Origin: Gongronella butleri
Taxonomy: Eukaryota; Mucoromycota; Mucoromycetes; Mucorales; Cunninghamellaceae
Length of the DNA stretch: 64,000 nt
Assembly: GCA_025201375.1 (NCBI GenBank)
Contig: JAIWZP010000004.1
Span: 1,054,001-1,118,000, forward strand
Direction: 5' to 3'
The notes beneath the pieces were generated by a model, which worked only from the letters and a program-made list of their open reading frames with translations, had not been told where the DNA came from and searched no databases. Positions 13,881-26,100 of this stretch are shown here, piece by piece (position 1 is the first letter of the stretch; each line of letters opens with the position of its first letter). The position numbers and the translations under genes were made by a program.

Positions 13881-16644
13881 TGGCAATTTGCACGGGAAGA
13901 ACGCGCCCATAAAGCCGCGCCGACGCGTCCATTAGCAAGAGAGACGTCAGAAGCATAAACGTGATTGGGAACAGACGCGTGTCACTCGACATCTGACGCG
14001 GTTATTCGCGCGTCGAAAATTACCTATGGTTTTAAAAGCGCGTCAAAAATGTCAAAAATCATCTTATTCATTGATCACGGATGTTGACGTACGCAGCAAG
14101 ACAATCTCTTTCTGATGATATAACTTTTAGGGTGCTGCGGTCAATCCTCGTCAAATTTGCCTAGGCATAAAAAAACGCAGCTTTTCGCGTGTTTCGCGAA
14201 AACCTGCCAATGATCGCCAGGTTTAAATTGCATACTTATCGGTGAAGGGAGACCATCTACTATGTAGTTGAATGGCGCGGCGATCTGAGGACTTCTGCTG
14301 AGTTTGGCATCGCTCCGAGCAACCTGAGCAGTTTTGCAAAAGAAATCAAGCTTGGAAAATAGGTCAAACCACGTCAAACGCGCTCGTCATGCCGTCGCAC
14401 AGCCGTGGGCGCGGGCGCGGGCGCGTTGGAAAGCGCTAATGGCAACTAGATGGGATACAGCAACTGCACCTTTCCAACGGGCGATTTCGCTAATGTATGA
14501 CTGGATGCGCTGTGATTTCCTGAATTTTTAGAAACGAGCGCATTCATGTTTGGTGCCATTGCCTCCTTGCTGTTCCAAAGAAAGTCCAGAAGGACGCGTC
14601 TGGGCACGAAAAAGTAGAAAAGAATGTAAAAGGCAAGTTTCTCTTAGTGTCGAGCGGGTCATCTTGTGACCTCATGCGTCTCTGTGTTCTCGTCATGGCT
14701 GGACCACGTAAACATGATCATCCCCCCCTTGCTCCTGTTGGCGTCGCCGTGTTACACGGTGAGGCAAGCGGATGGGGGTGGCGGGGGGCTCTGGACCGGG
14801 GGCCCTTCTGTTTTTCTTTTTTTTTTTTTTTTTGTGCGTCGCACATTTTGATGGGTATTGCCCGCGCAATGGGGTCTGTAAACAATGATGTTCGCCTCAA
14901 CAATTCATATACGCGCGTGTGTCCGTGTGTGTGTGAGCCCACGTTGGGACGGGGCAAAAAAAAAAAATGAGCAAAATAAATCCACGGCCGCTGAAACACG
15001 CTTTAGTGCGTTTTTGTGTTTTGTTTCCAGTGCCATGGCGCGGCTCAATGTCTCCTTTGCCATGGCCTTCCCCCCTGGGTTTCTCTGTCCTTGGTTTCTC
15101 ATCGGCGCGGGCAACCCGCGTAGCACGAATCTGGCCTTTTTTTAGGATTGACGGTGTACGGCCGCAAAAAAAAGAAAAGGCAAAGCGACACAACCCGCGA
15201 CCGGCGCCAATGGCCGTGGATGACAAGGTGCACGCATGAGATGAACAAATTTGACGCGGCGCACTGCCGCCAAGCAAACTTGCACTCAACGCTCAAAAAA
15301 AAAAAAAGGGGGAGGCGGAAAAATTTACCTTTTTGGAACCACATGCTGAGATTTGATCTGATGGACGCCCGCTGTGCGGGGCGCAAAAGATCTACCGTGC
15401 CTTTTAATACATCATGTCCTCATGTTTATCCCTAGGTACCAGTCCATTTCAGCGGGGGATGCGCTATTTTAGCTCTTGCATGTACAATTTGACAAAATTG
15501 GCGCGCATCACAAAGGAATGGGTTTTGTTTGGACGTTGACAAACGAGGAGGGCGTGGCAACGAACAGGATGATGATCGTGGGTGTGCTCAAAAGGCGCGA
15601 TTTCTCCCTGAAACACTAATCTTTTTGAAGTCGTCGCCCTTTTTTGTCCACGAATTGGCGTCGCTCTTGGCGTACTGGAAAAGAGACGAACAAGCGCAAG
15701 CGTCATTTCAACGTGGCGTGCTTCCTAAAAAGCAATTGCGGCCAACGGCGCGCGGCGAGCGGCGATCTGACAGGCAACATCAAGTTTTTTAGTTTTTCAT
15801 CTTGCTACTTTTTATAATGGTATTTCCGAGAATAAACCAATTAAGGCAACGGCTGCTTCGACGTGTTCAATTGATTTTTCTCACACGCGAGCCGCGCACT
15901 CCAACTGCCGACAAGGCCCCCTTAATTATTCATCTGTCGCGAAAAAAAGAAAGAAAAAAAAAAGATCCTCATGCACAATGCCATGGACGGCCTGACTCGG
16001 CCGCGGCCGCGGCCAATGGCGCCGTGGTAGTGCTGCAGTATTGAAAAGAGAGAGCGACGGGCAAAAGGGGGCAAAATCAAGACAACCGGATGCTGGGCTA
16101 TATTGCTGGGATGGTTACACTGGGGCGAGCTGGCCTTTGACGTGCATGTTGCTAGCCTGGGATCCCTTCTTTTTTTTTTTAGCATGGCGCGCGCGGGAGG
16201 ACGCCAGGACCCAGGGACGCGGTGAAAACAAATTGTGGCGTGGTTTTGGATCCGTCGTTTTGGGAAAGCACGGCAAAAAAAAAAAAAAAAAAGTGAAGCG
16301 AGACAAGGCGCATCACTTTTTTTTTCGTGTGCACGCCAAGCACACCATGAGAGTGACGTACGCCAAAAAAAGTGGGTGTGTGAATGGGATTGCGTGCTGC
16401 AGATGAAAAAGGAACGCGCCATTTTAGGTTCACGGCCGTGGTGACCGATTAGGCATAGCATGCGACTCGTGTGGCTGGGAAAAGCGCGACGTTTTTATGA
16501 TTTCAAAAGTGCTGGCACGCCTTGATGGGTCCCCCAATTGCTTGCCAATGAGCTCAAGGGCCATGAAAGGCGTTTTAAAATTTAAGGTTGCAAAGGGAAA
16601 CACGCAAAACTAGCCACTTTGCGGCAAAAAGTAAAAAAAAAAGA

Positions 16645-16652
16645 TATAAAAG
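16645..16652 (+). promoter_or_regulatory. TATA box of the CipC-like gene
   Basis: TATAAAAG, 58 bp before the ATG at 16710, followed by a pyrimidine-rich leader (TTTTTTCTCATCTTCACATC) typical of strongly expressed fungal genes. Confidence 0.6.
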
Positions 16653-16709
16653 GGGGACGTGCTGACGCGTTTCCGTTTTTTTTTTCTCATCTTCACATCT
16701 CTATTCAAC

Positions 16710-17103
16710 ATGTCTCACGAAAACACCTACAACCGTAAGATTTTGCCCCACTGGACGCGTCATGAAGCCATGATTGACTGATTTTCTTTCTTGATTTTTT
16801 TTAGGTCTCAATGGCTATGAAGGCCAAGTCCCCGAGGAGCACAAGTCCGAGTGGACCCACGAGCTCCTTGCCGGTGCCGCTGCCTTTGAGGCCATGCACT
16901 TGTTGAACAAGAAGAAGAAGAACGAGGGCCAGGAGGTCGACCACGCTCTTGCCAAGGAGCTCCTCGCTGGCTTTGCCGGTGCCTCCGTTGATGGCTTCAT
17001 CGAGTCCAAGGGCATGAACTGGGTTGACAAGGAGAAGGCCAAGCACCACGCCAAGCAAGAGGCTGAGAAGCTCTACTCCCAGGAGACCGGCTTCCAATTC
17101 TAA
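16710..17103 (+). CDS. CipC-like protein (DUF3759 family)
   Basis: Two exons, 16710-16734 (25 nt) and 16805-17103, 107 aa. The protein matches the fungal CipC/DUF3759 pattern: EWTHELLAGAAAFEAMHLL, then a basic hinge, HALAKELLAGFAGASVDGF, and KEKAKHHAKQEAEKLY near the end. CipC was named in Aspergillus as a concanamycin-induced protein. Family members are small, abundant, stress- or hypha-associated cytosolic proteins of unknown biochemistry. A good TATA box and an AATAAA at 17155 suggest a highly expressed gene. The intron holds a GACGCGTC palindrome (16754-16761). Confidence 0.88.
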
Positions 17104-17945
17104 ATGTACATATACAACAAAAAAAGCCCAAATCCCCCACACTGTATCATAAACGAATAAAAAAGTATCAAGAGTAGCTTCTTGGCGGCTGTGCTTCCTC
17201 CCCGTCTTCTCACGGAAAGGTGCCAGCATCACGTCTTGAACGCTATTTTTATTTTTTTGTGTCAATTTTACGTTTGGTATTCCCTAATTGGGGCGTTTTC
17301 GCTTGCCGTCATTGGGTCTATTTGCCTATTTTCAGGCAATTATTGCCTCTGGCGCTGATCGCAGCCAAGAACTTTGTGCCACCCGACAGCGGAGACGCTC
17401 CATTCTCCCAAAACAAGGTCCGAATGACGTCGCTGACATGAAAAAAAAAAAAAAAAACAGGGGAGGTGTGCAATGAGTGTGTTGCATCGCCAATGGCAAT
17501 TTGACAATGATAGAAAAAAAAAAAAAAAGAAGGCGATTGGATGCGTCCTCAACACGATAAGGCCAATTCTTGACATGTTTTTTCAATTTTTGTGTTTTTT
17601 TTTTGACACGAACATCGCACGATCACATTGTTGGCAACACACGCAGGCGCATCTTTCCTTGGCCACGCACGCCCAAACAACAAACAATTGTGCGTGGAAA
17701 GTCAAGAAAAGGCGTGATTGACGGCAATGCGGCCAAAATGGACAACCATTGGGCTTTAGAAGGGTGACCCTATCCATCATTTATTGGCCGTAAGAGTGTG
17801 AAAGAGAGTTAAATAGTGGTATGGACGGATGCGCCGCTAGGCATGCAGACGGGCAAGTGAGCAAAGGCGATGGAACATGAAAGGAAAGAAAAAAAATTGT
17901 CAAAAAGCACCTAATTGAGGTTCATTGGCGATCCATTTCGTAGTC
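17104..17945. other. Spacer between convergent genes
   Basis: 3' flanks of the CipC-like gene and methionine aminopeptidase. Poly-A runs at 17440-17457 and 17515-17528. No gene seen. Confidence 0.5.
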
Positions 17946-19627
17946 TCATGTCAAGATTTCGACACCAGTTTCTGTGACAAGGAGCGTGTGTTCGAATTGA
18001 GCCGAGCGCTTGCCGTCCTTGGTCGTGGCCGTCCAGTTGTCAGGCCACAAATGGTCCTTCCAGTCACCCTCGCAGATCATGGGCTCAATCGTGAAGATAT
18101 GGCCAGGGCGCACAATGCCAATGGCCTTGTTGTCTATCAAAATAAAAAGGAGCGACACAGGTGAGTAGCGCGATCAAGAAACAAGTGACATTTTTTTCAA
18201 AACGGCATGCTTACTCGCATAATGGGGCACATTGGGCGTCGTGTGGAACAATTGGTTGATACCGTGGCCGCAAAAGTTGCGCACCACCGAGAATCCGTGC
18301 TTGGTCGCGTGCGCCTCAATGATCTTGCCAAAGTCGCGGTAGCGCATACCGGGTTTCACTATTTTCAACAAAAAAGGACGCGTCAGCACGGTGGCCATTC
18401 GATTGATCCGCCATCGCACGACATGTACGTGCAAAAGAAGCGCGCACACGCATGGCGTGAGCAATGGATCGACGCTTTACCGGAAGCAATAGCCATGTCC
18501 ATGCACTCCTTGGTCACCTTGACGAGCAACTTGCCAACCTCATCAACATTGCCAACGAGGAACGTGGCATTGCTGTCACCGTGGAAGCCCTTGTAGAAGC
18601 AGCTAATGTCGAGGTTCAAAATGTCACCATCCTCAAGGGGGCGCTGATCAGGAATGCCGTGGCAAATGACTATAAAATGAGAGAAAAAGCAAAATTGAGC
18701 ATGTTTGGCCCCTTCAATGCGTGGCCGCAGTCGTTAATGACGTGCTTTGAGCTTACCCTCATTCAACGACCTGGGGAAAAAAATGAATTGCAAGGCATTG
18801 CGTGAGCCAATGGCGTGAAAATCGCTAAAAACTTACGTGCAGCATGACTTTGGGAAGAAGTTGTAATTGAGGGGCGATGGGTACGCGCCGCGCTCAATGG
18901 TGGCGTCATGGACGATGCGGTCTAGTCAGGAACACACAATGAAAGTTAGACGCATACGGAAGCAAAGGGTCAATTTTGTCATTTTTACCGATTTCGTCGG
19001 TGGTGATGCCAACACGGACAGCCTTGCCTGCGATCTTGAGGACCTCGCGCGTGATGCGGCAGGCCTCGCGCATCATGGCGATTTCTTGCTCATTGCACAC
19101 ATGGATGTTGGCCGAGCGCGACGTGGCAAACTCGGACTTTGGGATGCCCGTCGCATGGTAATCCGGCAGCTCAATGCCCTCGGGCACCTTGCGTCGCGGC
19201 GACAATGGGTACACAGCACGAAGAGGACCACGGTAGTCGAACGTAGGGAATGGATCGTAAAGCTCTGCAATAAAAAAAAGAAAAGAAAAGAAAAAAAGAG
19301 CCAGTGTAAGCAAGACCAGAAGCAAATAAGGCTCCAACACGCCGCAAAACAAGGAAAAAGAGGCACACTTACTCTTGGTGGAAGCATGCTTGCCCTTGTG
19401 CACGCCCTAGGAGAGGGGAGAGAGGTGGGAAAAAGCAAAGGTGAGCGTCGTCAAAAAGGCAAAATGGTGAAATTCGAGCTTACCCAGCTCTTTTTGAAGC
19501 AGTCTTGCGAGCAAAAATAGGAACCAGTGTCCTCGATCTTCTGCTTGAGACATGTGGGGCACTGCAGGTGTGCAGTGTTCGAGCACTCGAGCGAGGCACA
19601 CACGTTGGAAGCAACCAAAGCAGCCAT
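17946..19627 (-). CDS. MAP1: Methionine aminopeptidase 1
   Basis: Cytosolic, ribosome-associated enzyme that removes the initiator Met. Eight exons: 19627-19484, 19406-19373 (34 nt), 19264-18989, 18921-18837, 18770-18757 (14 nt), 18669-18481, 18358-18215 and 18133-17946, giving 357 aa. The N-terminus has the eukaryote-specific zinc-finger region ([17 protein letters not shown], then [12 protein letters not shown]). The catalytic fold keeps the family ligands: the two Asp in [13 protein letters not shown], the His in CGHGI, Glu in FTIEPM and Glu in AQFEHTL. The 14-nt exon encodes SLNE and is needed to keep frame. A stem-loop (19671-19733) lies just upstream of the start. Identity is very sure; all phases agree. 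Confidence 0.96.
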
Positions 19628-21717
19628 AGTATTGAAAAGAAAAAAATTGGAGGGAAAAAAGGTGCACAAAAATGCAAAGCCAGCCACCCGCATACAATGG
19701 TACACGGCCCGGGGTTCTAACCCCGCTTGCATTGCGCCAATGGCACACGCACTGGCGCCGAGAGGTACACATCCAGGTCTTCCTTTGCCCTGTCGCCACG
19801 ATGCGCGTCCAAAGGGTTGACTGCGGCATGCGGGTACCACCTCCGAGGATGGAGAATCAGCGTCACGCGCGAAAAAAAGGAATTTTAGGTGACGTCATGG
19901 CTTGTTTTGTAAAAAAAAAAAAAAATCAAAAACATCCTTTGTGGCACTGATCTTTTTTTTTTTTTTTTGTGTCGCGCGGCCATGCACTTTTGGGCCCGTC
20001 GGTCGCATACATGGCAGTCCACCCTATTTGGAATACCAATTGCATGATTTAATCAAGGGCAAATGCATCAGGAGCTGCTTTTTTCCCCAGAAAAGCAAAT
20101 ACAATACATATCCGAGGACGGGATGAACGGATGAGCGTAAAAACGCTGTTTGTTAACTTTTATCCAAGACCATACTCTGTGTCAAATCTGAAGCCATTCG
20201 GGCACGTTCCCCAGTAATTATCAGGAAGTGGCCATTTTCACCAAAATCGCGCCCGATGGAAAAATCCAAAATCAAGGTCCTCCAATCTGGCCCAAACTTG
20301 CTCACAAGGTAATCCGCACCTTGTTTCACGGTAAAAATGGCATAAAAAACCAGGATCGCCCAGCTCAATTCTATGCCAGAAGCGATTTGAGAAATTTCTT
20401 TGATAGCGATTGGCTCGACGAGAACGCGAGACAGAGCGCGTCTGAGCGCGTCTCCAGCAAGTCCATGAGCTGGGCTACAAAATGTGCACTGGCGAGGAGC
20501 ACGTCGCGAGCGTGTCCCGTGAGAAATCACGAGTCAAAAAAAATAGGCACATTTTAACCGCGCGCAATACGCGTCTAAACAAGCCATTTCAAATGATCAT
20601 CAGCATGGACGTATGCTTCGGGCCCTCCTCTTACCTATGGTGCTATTTTCAGCTCTTCAAGTGCACTTTCCATGGCGCTACAAACGATTCAAAATTACGC
20701 CTAAAATCCATTTTTCTCCCAAACGTGATATGAAACCACAGGCTTTTCTTTGCTTTTCCATTGATAAATGGACGTGTTTATCTGATGGGCTCTATGGCCT
20801 GGCGATTGGAGTTCTTTGATTTTGCGATTTTTTGACCATCGAGGGTCTCCCTTGGAAAATTGGCGATTTTTGTTTGTGGCCATTGATCGCGACAGAGACA
20901 CCCAGCGCCCTGGCAAAGGACTCATTCAAGCCGCGCATGAGGACAGTATCGGCAGAGAAGCTTTTGGCTACGAATTTATCATCATCTCGGTCTGATCATG
21001 GCGAAAACATCATTTTTTTTATATTTTAATGGACGCTTCTCATCTAGGCACCGCACAAGGGCAATGGAGAGTTCATAGAGAAGCTAAAGGTTAGTGACAC
21101 TTTTGGAACCAAGGAAAGGACACACTTGTGATGGACTCTGCCACACAAAACACGAAAAAATCGCATTGAAGCCAGCAGTGGAGGACGATCTCGAAAGCCA
21201 GCTAATTGATCGCCTGATTTTTCGCAGCGAGCAAGTGAAAGCATCAGAGCACGCAAAAGGGTAAGCGGAAGAAAGAACCAAACCACTGCTATTGTTTGCA
21301 TCAAATTTTAGACGGTGACCTAATCAAATTTTCGCATCTTTGAATTTTAGCGGGGCTATTTTCACTGTAAATCGGGATTTCTGCGTGTTTGAGCTTCTGT
21401 AATTCTCTCTATGGGTCCTTCTTCCAAATTTGGTGTTTGCCTTTGTCCATTGTTTCATCGATCCTTGCATTCTTGCTGGACGCTGACCTCGTGCAAAATC
21501 GATGGCGCCCCGAAAAATTTAGAGCATGTTCACACGCTAGTCAAAAATCTTGTGGCACTGGCTTTGCATGACAATGGATCACCATTGGCTCGCTGCCATT
21601 ATCCGCCGGTCGCACGTTTGAAACAACCCATTTGCTCAAAAATCAGGTTTAAAAGACGAACAGCGCTTTGTTCTCATTTTTTTATCCCCCATTTTTTTTA
21701 TTCAACAAACGATTATC
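19628..21717. other. Gene-poor region
   Basis: About 2.1 kb with no supportable gene. It includes the MAP1 5' region with a stem-loop at 19671-19733, poly-A/poly-T runs at 19911-19924 and 19952-19967, and AT-rich degenerate sequence from 20120 on that resembles the repeat-derived spacers elsewhere in the window. Confidence 0.45.
19671..19733 (-). other. 63-nt stem-loop upstream of MAP1
   Basis: Terminal arms AATGCAA (19671-19677) and TTGCATT (19727-19733) pair over 7 bp. An inner hairpin pairs CGGGG (19710-19714) with CCCCG (19721-19725) around a 6-nt loop. It is too short for a tRNA and lacks an anticodon arm. It lies 44-106 nt upstream of the MAP1 ATG, so it could be in the 5' UTR. Confidence 0.3.
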
Positions 21718-22080
21718 ATGATGCTTCCACAGCGCACTGCACTTCGTGTCTCAGTCTGGCGCCATTGCATTCAACGCGGCCCGGCACGCCGCTCCATGTC
21801 TGCCTTTTCACAAATGTCAGACAGCGATCCCAAGGTGCTGCAGGAGGAAAAGGAAAAGCTTCTCAAGCAGCGAGACAAGTTTTGGAACGAGAAACTTGCG
21901 ACACAAAGCGAAGCTAGCGTAAGATCATGCGTGGAGCGAGGTGGAAATCGCTTCATTCGAGATGACTCACTTTTAAATTATAAAAACGAATAGGTCAAGG
22001 CCGACAAGGACAACATGCCCATGAACGACATGATTAAAAATTCGCTCAAGCAGTTGCGAGAAATGCAAAACCAGAAATAA
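21718..22080 (+). CDS. Small putative mitochondrial coiled-coil protein
   Basis: Two exons, 21718-21918 and 21994-22080, joined in phase 0, 95 aa. The first 30 residues are rich in Arg, Ser and hydrophobic residues with no acid (RTALRVSVWRHCIQRGPARR), as in a mitochondrial presequence. The rest is charged and helical (DPKVLQEEKEKLLKQRDKFW, then NEKLATQSEASVKADKDNMP). It resembles short fungal proteins with a WNE.LA..SEA.VKAD core that I have seen but cannot name. Tandem ATGs at 21718 and 21721 leave the exact start open. AATAAA follows at the stop. Confidence 0.6.
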
Positions 22081-22263
22081 ATCCATCCTCCGACGCCAAG
22101 CAATAAAAAAAAAAAAAGATGCCACGTTTGCCATTGTACGATACTCAAGGGCGTCCAAGACACGAGCCTGGGTTTGAGAAAGATTCGGCGCCACGCTCTG
22201 TGCTGCCCAGGCAACGGCGAGTGGGAAAACAGGAATTGGGCGTTCTGCCATGGGAACTTTCAC
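21973..22263 (-). CDS. Possible small ORF, antisense to the preceding gene's 3' end
   Basis: Open frame of 96 aa whose first half (AERPIPVFPLAVAWAAQSVA, then TQARVLDALEYRTMAN) looks protein-like. The second half reads through a poly-T tract and the antisense of the 21.99-22.08-kb exon. It may be a true small gene whose last exon ends before 22110, or chance. No family recognised. Confidence 0.2.
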   Translation of the reverse strand: MKVPMAERPIPVFPLAVAWAAQSVAPNLSQTQARVLDALEYRTMANVASFFFFIAWRRRMDLFLVLHFSQLLERIFNHVVHGHVVLVGLDLFVFII

Positions 22264-22803
22264 ATTGACATCGTGTTTTTTTTTCTCTGCAAACTTGAGA
22301 GAGACGCATTATCATAAACCTGATTCCAATTGATCATTCCGCGCCAAGTCAGTTCCGCAAGGGTCTCTCGAGTTTATGTTGACGTATGGCGCTCGACTCG
22401 CATGGAATCAAGGGGGACATTCGTGAGCAACGATAAAATATAGCGGCAAAAAGCGCGCTGAGAGCATAAAATTGGTTTATTTCTGGCGCATTTTGCGTCG
22501 CGATTCATGCGTGCAGGACCTGTCGGAAAGGCAATGCAAAGAAATGCCTACATGAATCATAATTGAGTCTGCATGCAGGAAAAAAAAAACAATTGAAAAA
22601 AAAAAAAAAAGATAAAGGGTAAAACCAACTCCCTGGCTGCGACGGGGCCGTTTCAGAGAGCCGATGGGTATGTGCCCATGTGCCAAGAAAATTGCCCTGG
22701 TTCAAAAAAAGAACAACCAACCCCCCTGCGCAATTTCTTTTTTATGCGCATTTTTGTGTGAGTTTTAGATTTTTTGTTGTTTTTTTTCTCCAAATTGATC
22801 ATC
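22081..22803. other. Spacer before NmrA-like gene
   Basis: Holds the doubtful minus-strand ORF above, and A/T runs at 22579-22610. Otherwise nothing recognised. Confidence 0.45.
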
Positions 22804-23777
22804 ATGGCGGATAAGATTCTCGTGACGGGCGCGACGGGCGGTGTTGCACAAAAGATTGTGAAGGATTTGCTGGCCAAAGGCGTGGCCGTGACGGCTTATG
22901 TGCGCAGCAAAGACAAGTGCGCGCAAATGTTTGGCGATAGTGCTGGATTGAGCATTGTTGAGGGCGGCTACGACGACCTCAAGGCGCTCAAGCATGCGAT
23001 GCCGGGCCACACGCGCGTGTTTCTGATGTGCGCCGATTTGCCTCGTATGGCCGAGATCAAGACAAACATTGCCGTCATGGCCTACGATGCCGGTGTCAAA
23101 CAAATCGTCGATTTGTCTTCCCGTTTCACCCAGTTTCCATGGCGCACGAGCTTCATCGGCGAGGTAATATTCTCAAGAGAGAGAAAAAAAACATGTCAAT
23201 GTGCCTGCCATGGCACTAGAAATGCGCTAAATTGCCCATTTTTCTTACTTTTTGACAGTCGCATTTGCTTGCTGAGAAGCAGATCTATGAACTTGCGCTC
23301 AAGAAGAACCGATTTTACGTTGCAATTCGCCCGTCGCGGTTCATGTCGAACCATTTCTGGGTGGATGCCATGTCGATCAAGGAAGAAAAGCTGATTTTGG
23401 ACTGCCAGCCTGCGGATGCGCTTGTCGAGTGGATTTCGCCCGACGACATCTCGGATGTGTCGACGGCGGTGCTGACGGACCCTGTTGAAAAGCACGTAAA
23501 CTTTGGGTACACGCTTATTGGCGACAATGTGAGCAATGCGAAGCGCGCAGAGTTGTGGACAAAGGCGCTCGGCCAAAAGATCACGTACAAGCCATTGACC
23601 CCCGTGGAGCGCTACAACAGCCTTTTGGGCATCGGCTTGCCCCATCCCATGGCCTTTGACCTGTCGTCCGTCCCCACTAACCAGCCGCCCAACTTGGTCG
23701 TCCCCATCCTGCTCGGACGACCTTACCAAAAGCTCGAAGAATGGATTGAGAAGAATAAGGATGCACTAATGACTTGA
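22804..23777 (+). CDS. NmrA-like NAD(P)-binding protein (atypical SDR)
   Basis: Two exons, 22804-23163 and 23259-23777, phase 0, 292 aa. The N-terminal Rossmann motif TGATGGVAQKIV (residues about 8-19) matches the TGATGxxG type of NmrA/atypical SDRs, followed by AYVRSKDK, a basic patch after beta-2 that usually favours NADP. Mid-protein IVDLSSRF and IRPSRFMSNHF fit the NmrA/HSCARG fold. The classical Tyr-x-x-x-Lys pair is not evident, so a redox-sensor or ligand-binding role is as likely as catalysis. The start is the ATG in front of ADKILVTGATG; the frame upstream is poly-T-derived. AATAAA lies just after the stop. Confidence 0.82.
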
Positions 23778-23960
23778 TTTCACCCAATAAAATCAAGCTG
23801 AAAAACTCAATAAAAAAAAATAAAGCGCGACACGCGTCTCGGGCTCCCCGAAAAGGAAAACGGTGCAAAAAAGGCTTTCTTGCCGCAGAATTGAAAATCC
23901 AATGTCCGCGCTTTTTCCCTGTTTCTTTCTCCTCCAGCCTTCTTTTTTTTTCTCAACTCC

Positions 23961-26069
23961 ATGAAGGTCAGCACGCGTGTTTTTGCCGTGTTGCAAGACG
24001 ACTGACGCGCCTTTTTTATTTTTGCGCATAGATTGCCATTGAAGGTTGCTGCCACGGGCAGCTGGACGATATTTACGGATCGATAAAGCTTCTTGAGCAA
24101 AAGGAAGGCATAAAGGTGGATCTTGTGCTGATCTGCGGCGACTTCCAGGCGGTGCGCAACGTGGGCGACCTGGAATGCATGTCTGTGCCGCCCAAATACC
24201 GGCATTTGGGCACCTTTTGGAAGTATTATGCGGGCATTGCCAAGGTGCCGTATCCGACCATCTTCATTGGCGGCAATCACGAGGCAAGCAATTACCTGTG
24301 GGAGCTTTACCATGGCGGCTGGGTCTGCGACAATATTTATTACTTGGGCGCCGCAGGCGTCATCCAGTACCATGGCGTACGCATTGGCGGCATCTCGGGC
24401 ATCTATAAGCAAAAATATGAGACGGGTAAAATCAAGAAAAAAATCAGAAATGGGGACAAAAGGGCCAAAAAGTATCGAAAACGCACTCTCAATTACTGCA
24501 CAAGGGGCTCAATTCTTCTTTTTTTATGGTAGGTCATTACGAGGTGTCACCTTACAGCCCTAGCGACGTGCGCAGCGCCTATTACGTGCGCGAGTACGAC
24601 GTGAACAAGCTGTTGCAGGTGAAACAGCCCATGGATGTCTTTTTGTCGCACGATTGGCCGCGTGGCGTGGAACGCTACGGCGATCTTGATGCCCTGTTGC
24701 GCACCAAGCCCTTTTTCCGCGCCGAGGTAAGAAAGATCAAGAAGAAACGCGGAAATCGAGGAAGAAACGCGGAAAAAGTTGGAAAAAGAAAAAATCGCGG
24801 GTTGACGCGTCCATTCTCCCATTTTTTTATGGTAGGCAACGGCCAATACGCTGGGGAGTCGCGCAAATGAGGAATTGTTGACGCATTTAAAGCCGAGTTA
24901 CTGGTTTGCGGCGCATTTGCACGTCAAATTCGCTGCTTTTGTGCCACACGACAAGTGGGTGAAACAAACGTATTCGCAGGCGGTGCGCGACATCCTGAGC
25001 GGCAAGCAGCATGGCCGTCATGCGAATCGTCCGCCCGTCAAGCAGCACAATCCCGATGAAATTGCCATTGACGACGACGACGATGAAGAAAATGAACAAA
25101 TGCCGCAAAACGTGGCCACACAGCTGCAGGACATGCTCATGAATGGCAACCCGGATGAAATTGCCATTGACGACGACGATGACGACAGTGCCAGTGGGGA
25201 AAATGAGCAAAACACGTCCACACCCGCGGCCGTACCCGTCACGCGCTTTCTCAGTCTCGACAAGTGCCTGCCGCGTCGCTCATTCTTGCAGGTAAGACGA
25301 CATGAGGAAGGTCACATCGCGGGTCAATCGCTCATTTTGCGCAATTGGACCCCATTTTCCTTCTTTTTTTCAGGTTGTGGACGTGCCGGCCAAGAACGAT
25401 GAAGGTTTCCAATATGATTTGGAATGGCTAGCCATTGTCAAGGTCATGAATCCGTACCTGAGCCTCCAATACCAACCCATACCCACACCATCAGCCGATC
25501 AGCTGCAAACGTAAGAAAAAAAAAAAGGGCCAAAAAGCGCGTCATGCTGGCCACCGGGCGACTCAATGGGAACTCTTTTTTCAAATAGCGCCATTCAAAC
25601 CGAGGTTGCGCAATTGCAGACGACGGTGGATCTCAAGATGCCATTGAACTTTAAACCGACGCACACCGCGCATGACCCACACAAGCCGATCACGCCAGAG
25701 GATGTCCATCGATGGAGTAAGGACGCCATTGGAAAGAAATGGAGATGAAAAAAAAAAAGCGAATTGCTGATTTTTCTTTGAATTTTCTTAGCGAGTCCTG
25801 TGGAAAATCCGCAGACCAAGGCTTTTTGCGCGATGCTTGGCATGGAGAACAAGATCAATGCTGGCAAGGTGATTCCTGAGGCGCCAATGCTGCCTGCTGT
25901 CGCAGAGCCTGCCTCATACACACTCGTGTCGCCCGACATGGCAACGGATGACGTCCATCAGGATGCTGGTGACGCCACAGTGGCCGTTGCCGCGCCACTC
26001 GTTGCACCAATCTTGGACGTACATCAAGATGACCCGCCGTCGCCAAGCAAACGAGCGAAATTGGAATGA
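23961..26069 (+). CDS. DBR1: Lariat RNA debranching enzyme
   Basis: Nuclear metallophosphoesterase that cuts the 2'-5' bond of intron lariats. Seven exons: 23961-23966 (only ATGAAG), 24032-24425, 24533-24726, 24836-25291, 25374-25510, 25589-25716 and 25792-26069, 530 aa. The join gives [17 protein letters not shown], matching the family start. Metal-site motifs follow: [28 protein letters not shown] and FAAHLHVKF. The C-terminal DBR1 domain is present ([15 protein letters not shown]). An insert at residues about 270-320 carries two near-identical acidic repeats, [12 protein letters not shown]. The first intron donor is GTCAGC, weaker than the others. The 3' end lies 31 bp from the convergent gene's stop. 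Confidence 0.96.
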
Positions 26070-26100
26070 AAAAGAATAAAAAAAATAGAGGTTTATTTTA

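Larger units (their letters stand above)
13352..16709. other. Long gene-poor region
   Basis: 3.3 kb without a supportable gene. It holds one degenerate repeat copy (13581-13880), palindromes GACGCGTC at 13922-13929 and 14593-14600, a GC-rich GGGCGC run near 14407-14422, and A/T homopolymers. Short frames such as 14141-14377 (-) and 14334-14531 (+) show no domain. Confidence 0.5.

Noticed and set aside
19671..19733. tRNA gene candidate
   Set aside because: Acceptor-like stem and T-arm-like hairpin exist, but the total is 63 nt, the loop is 6 nt instead of 7 and there is no room for both D and anticodon arms.
20153..20530. 125-codon minus-strand frame
   Set aside because: Lies in degenerate spacer resembling decayed repeat DNA; no domain, no neighbouring exons.
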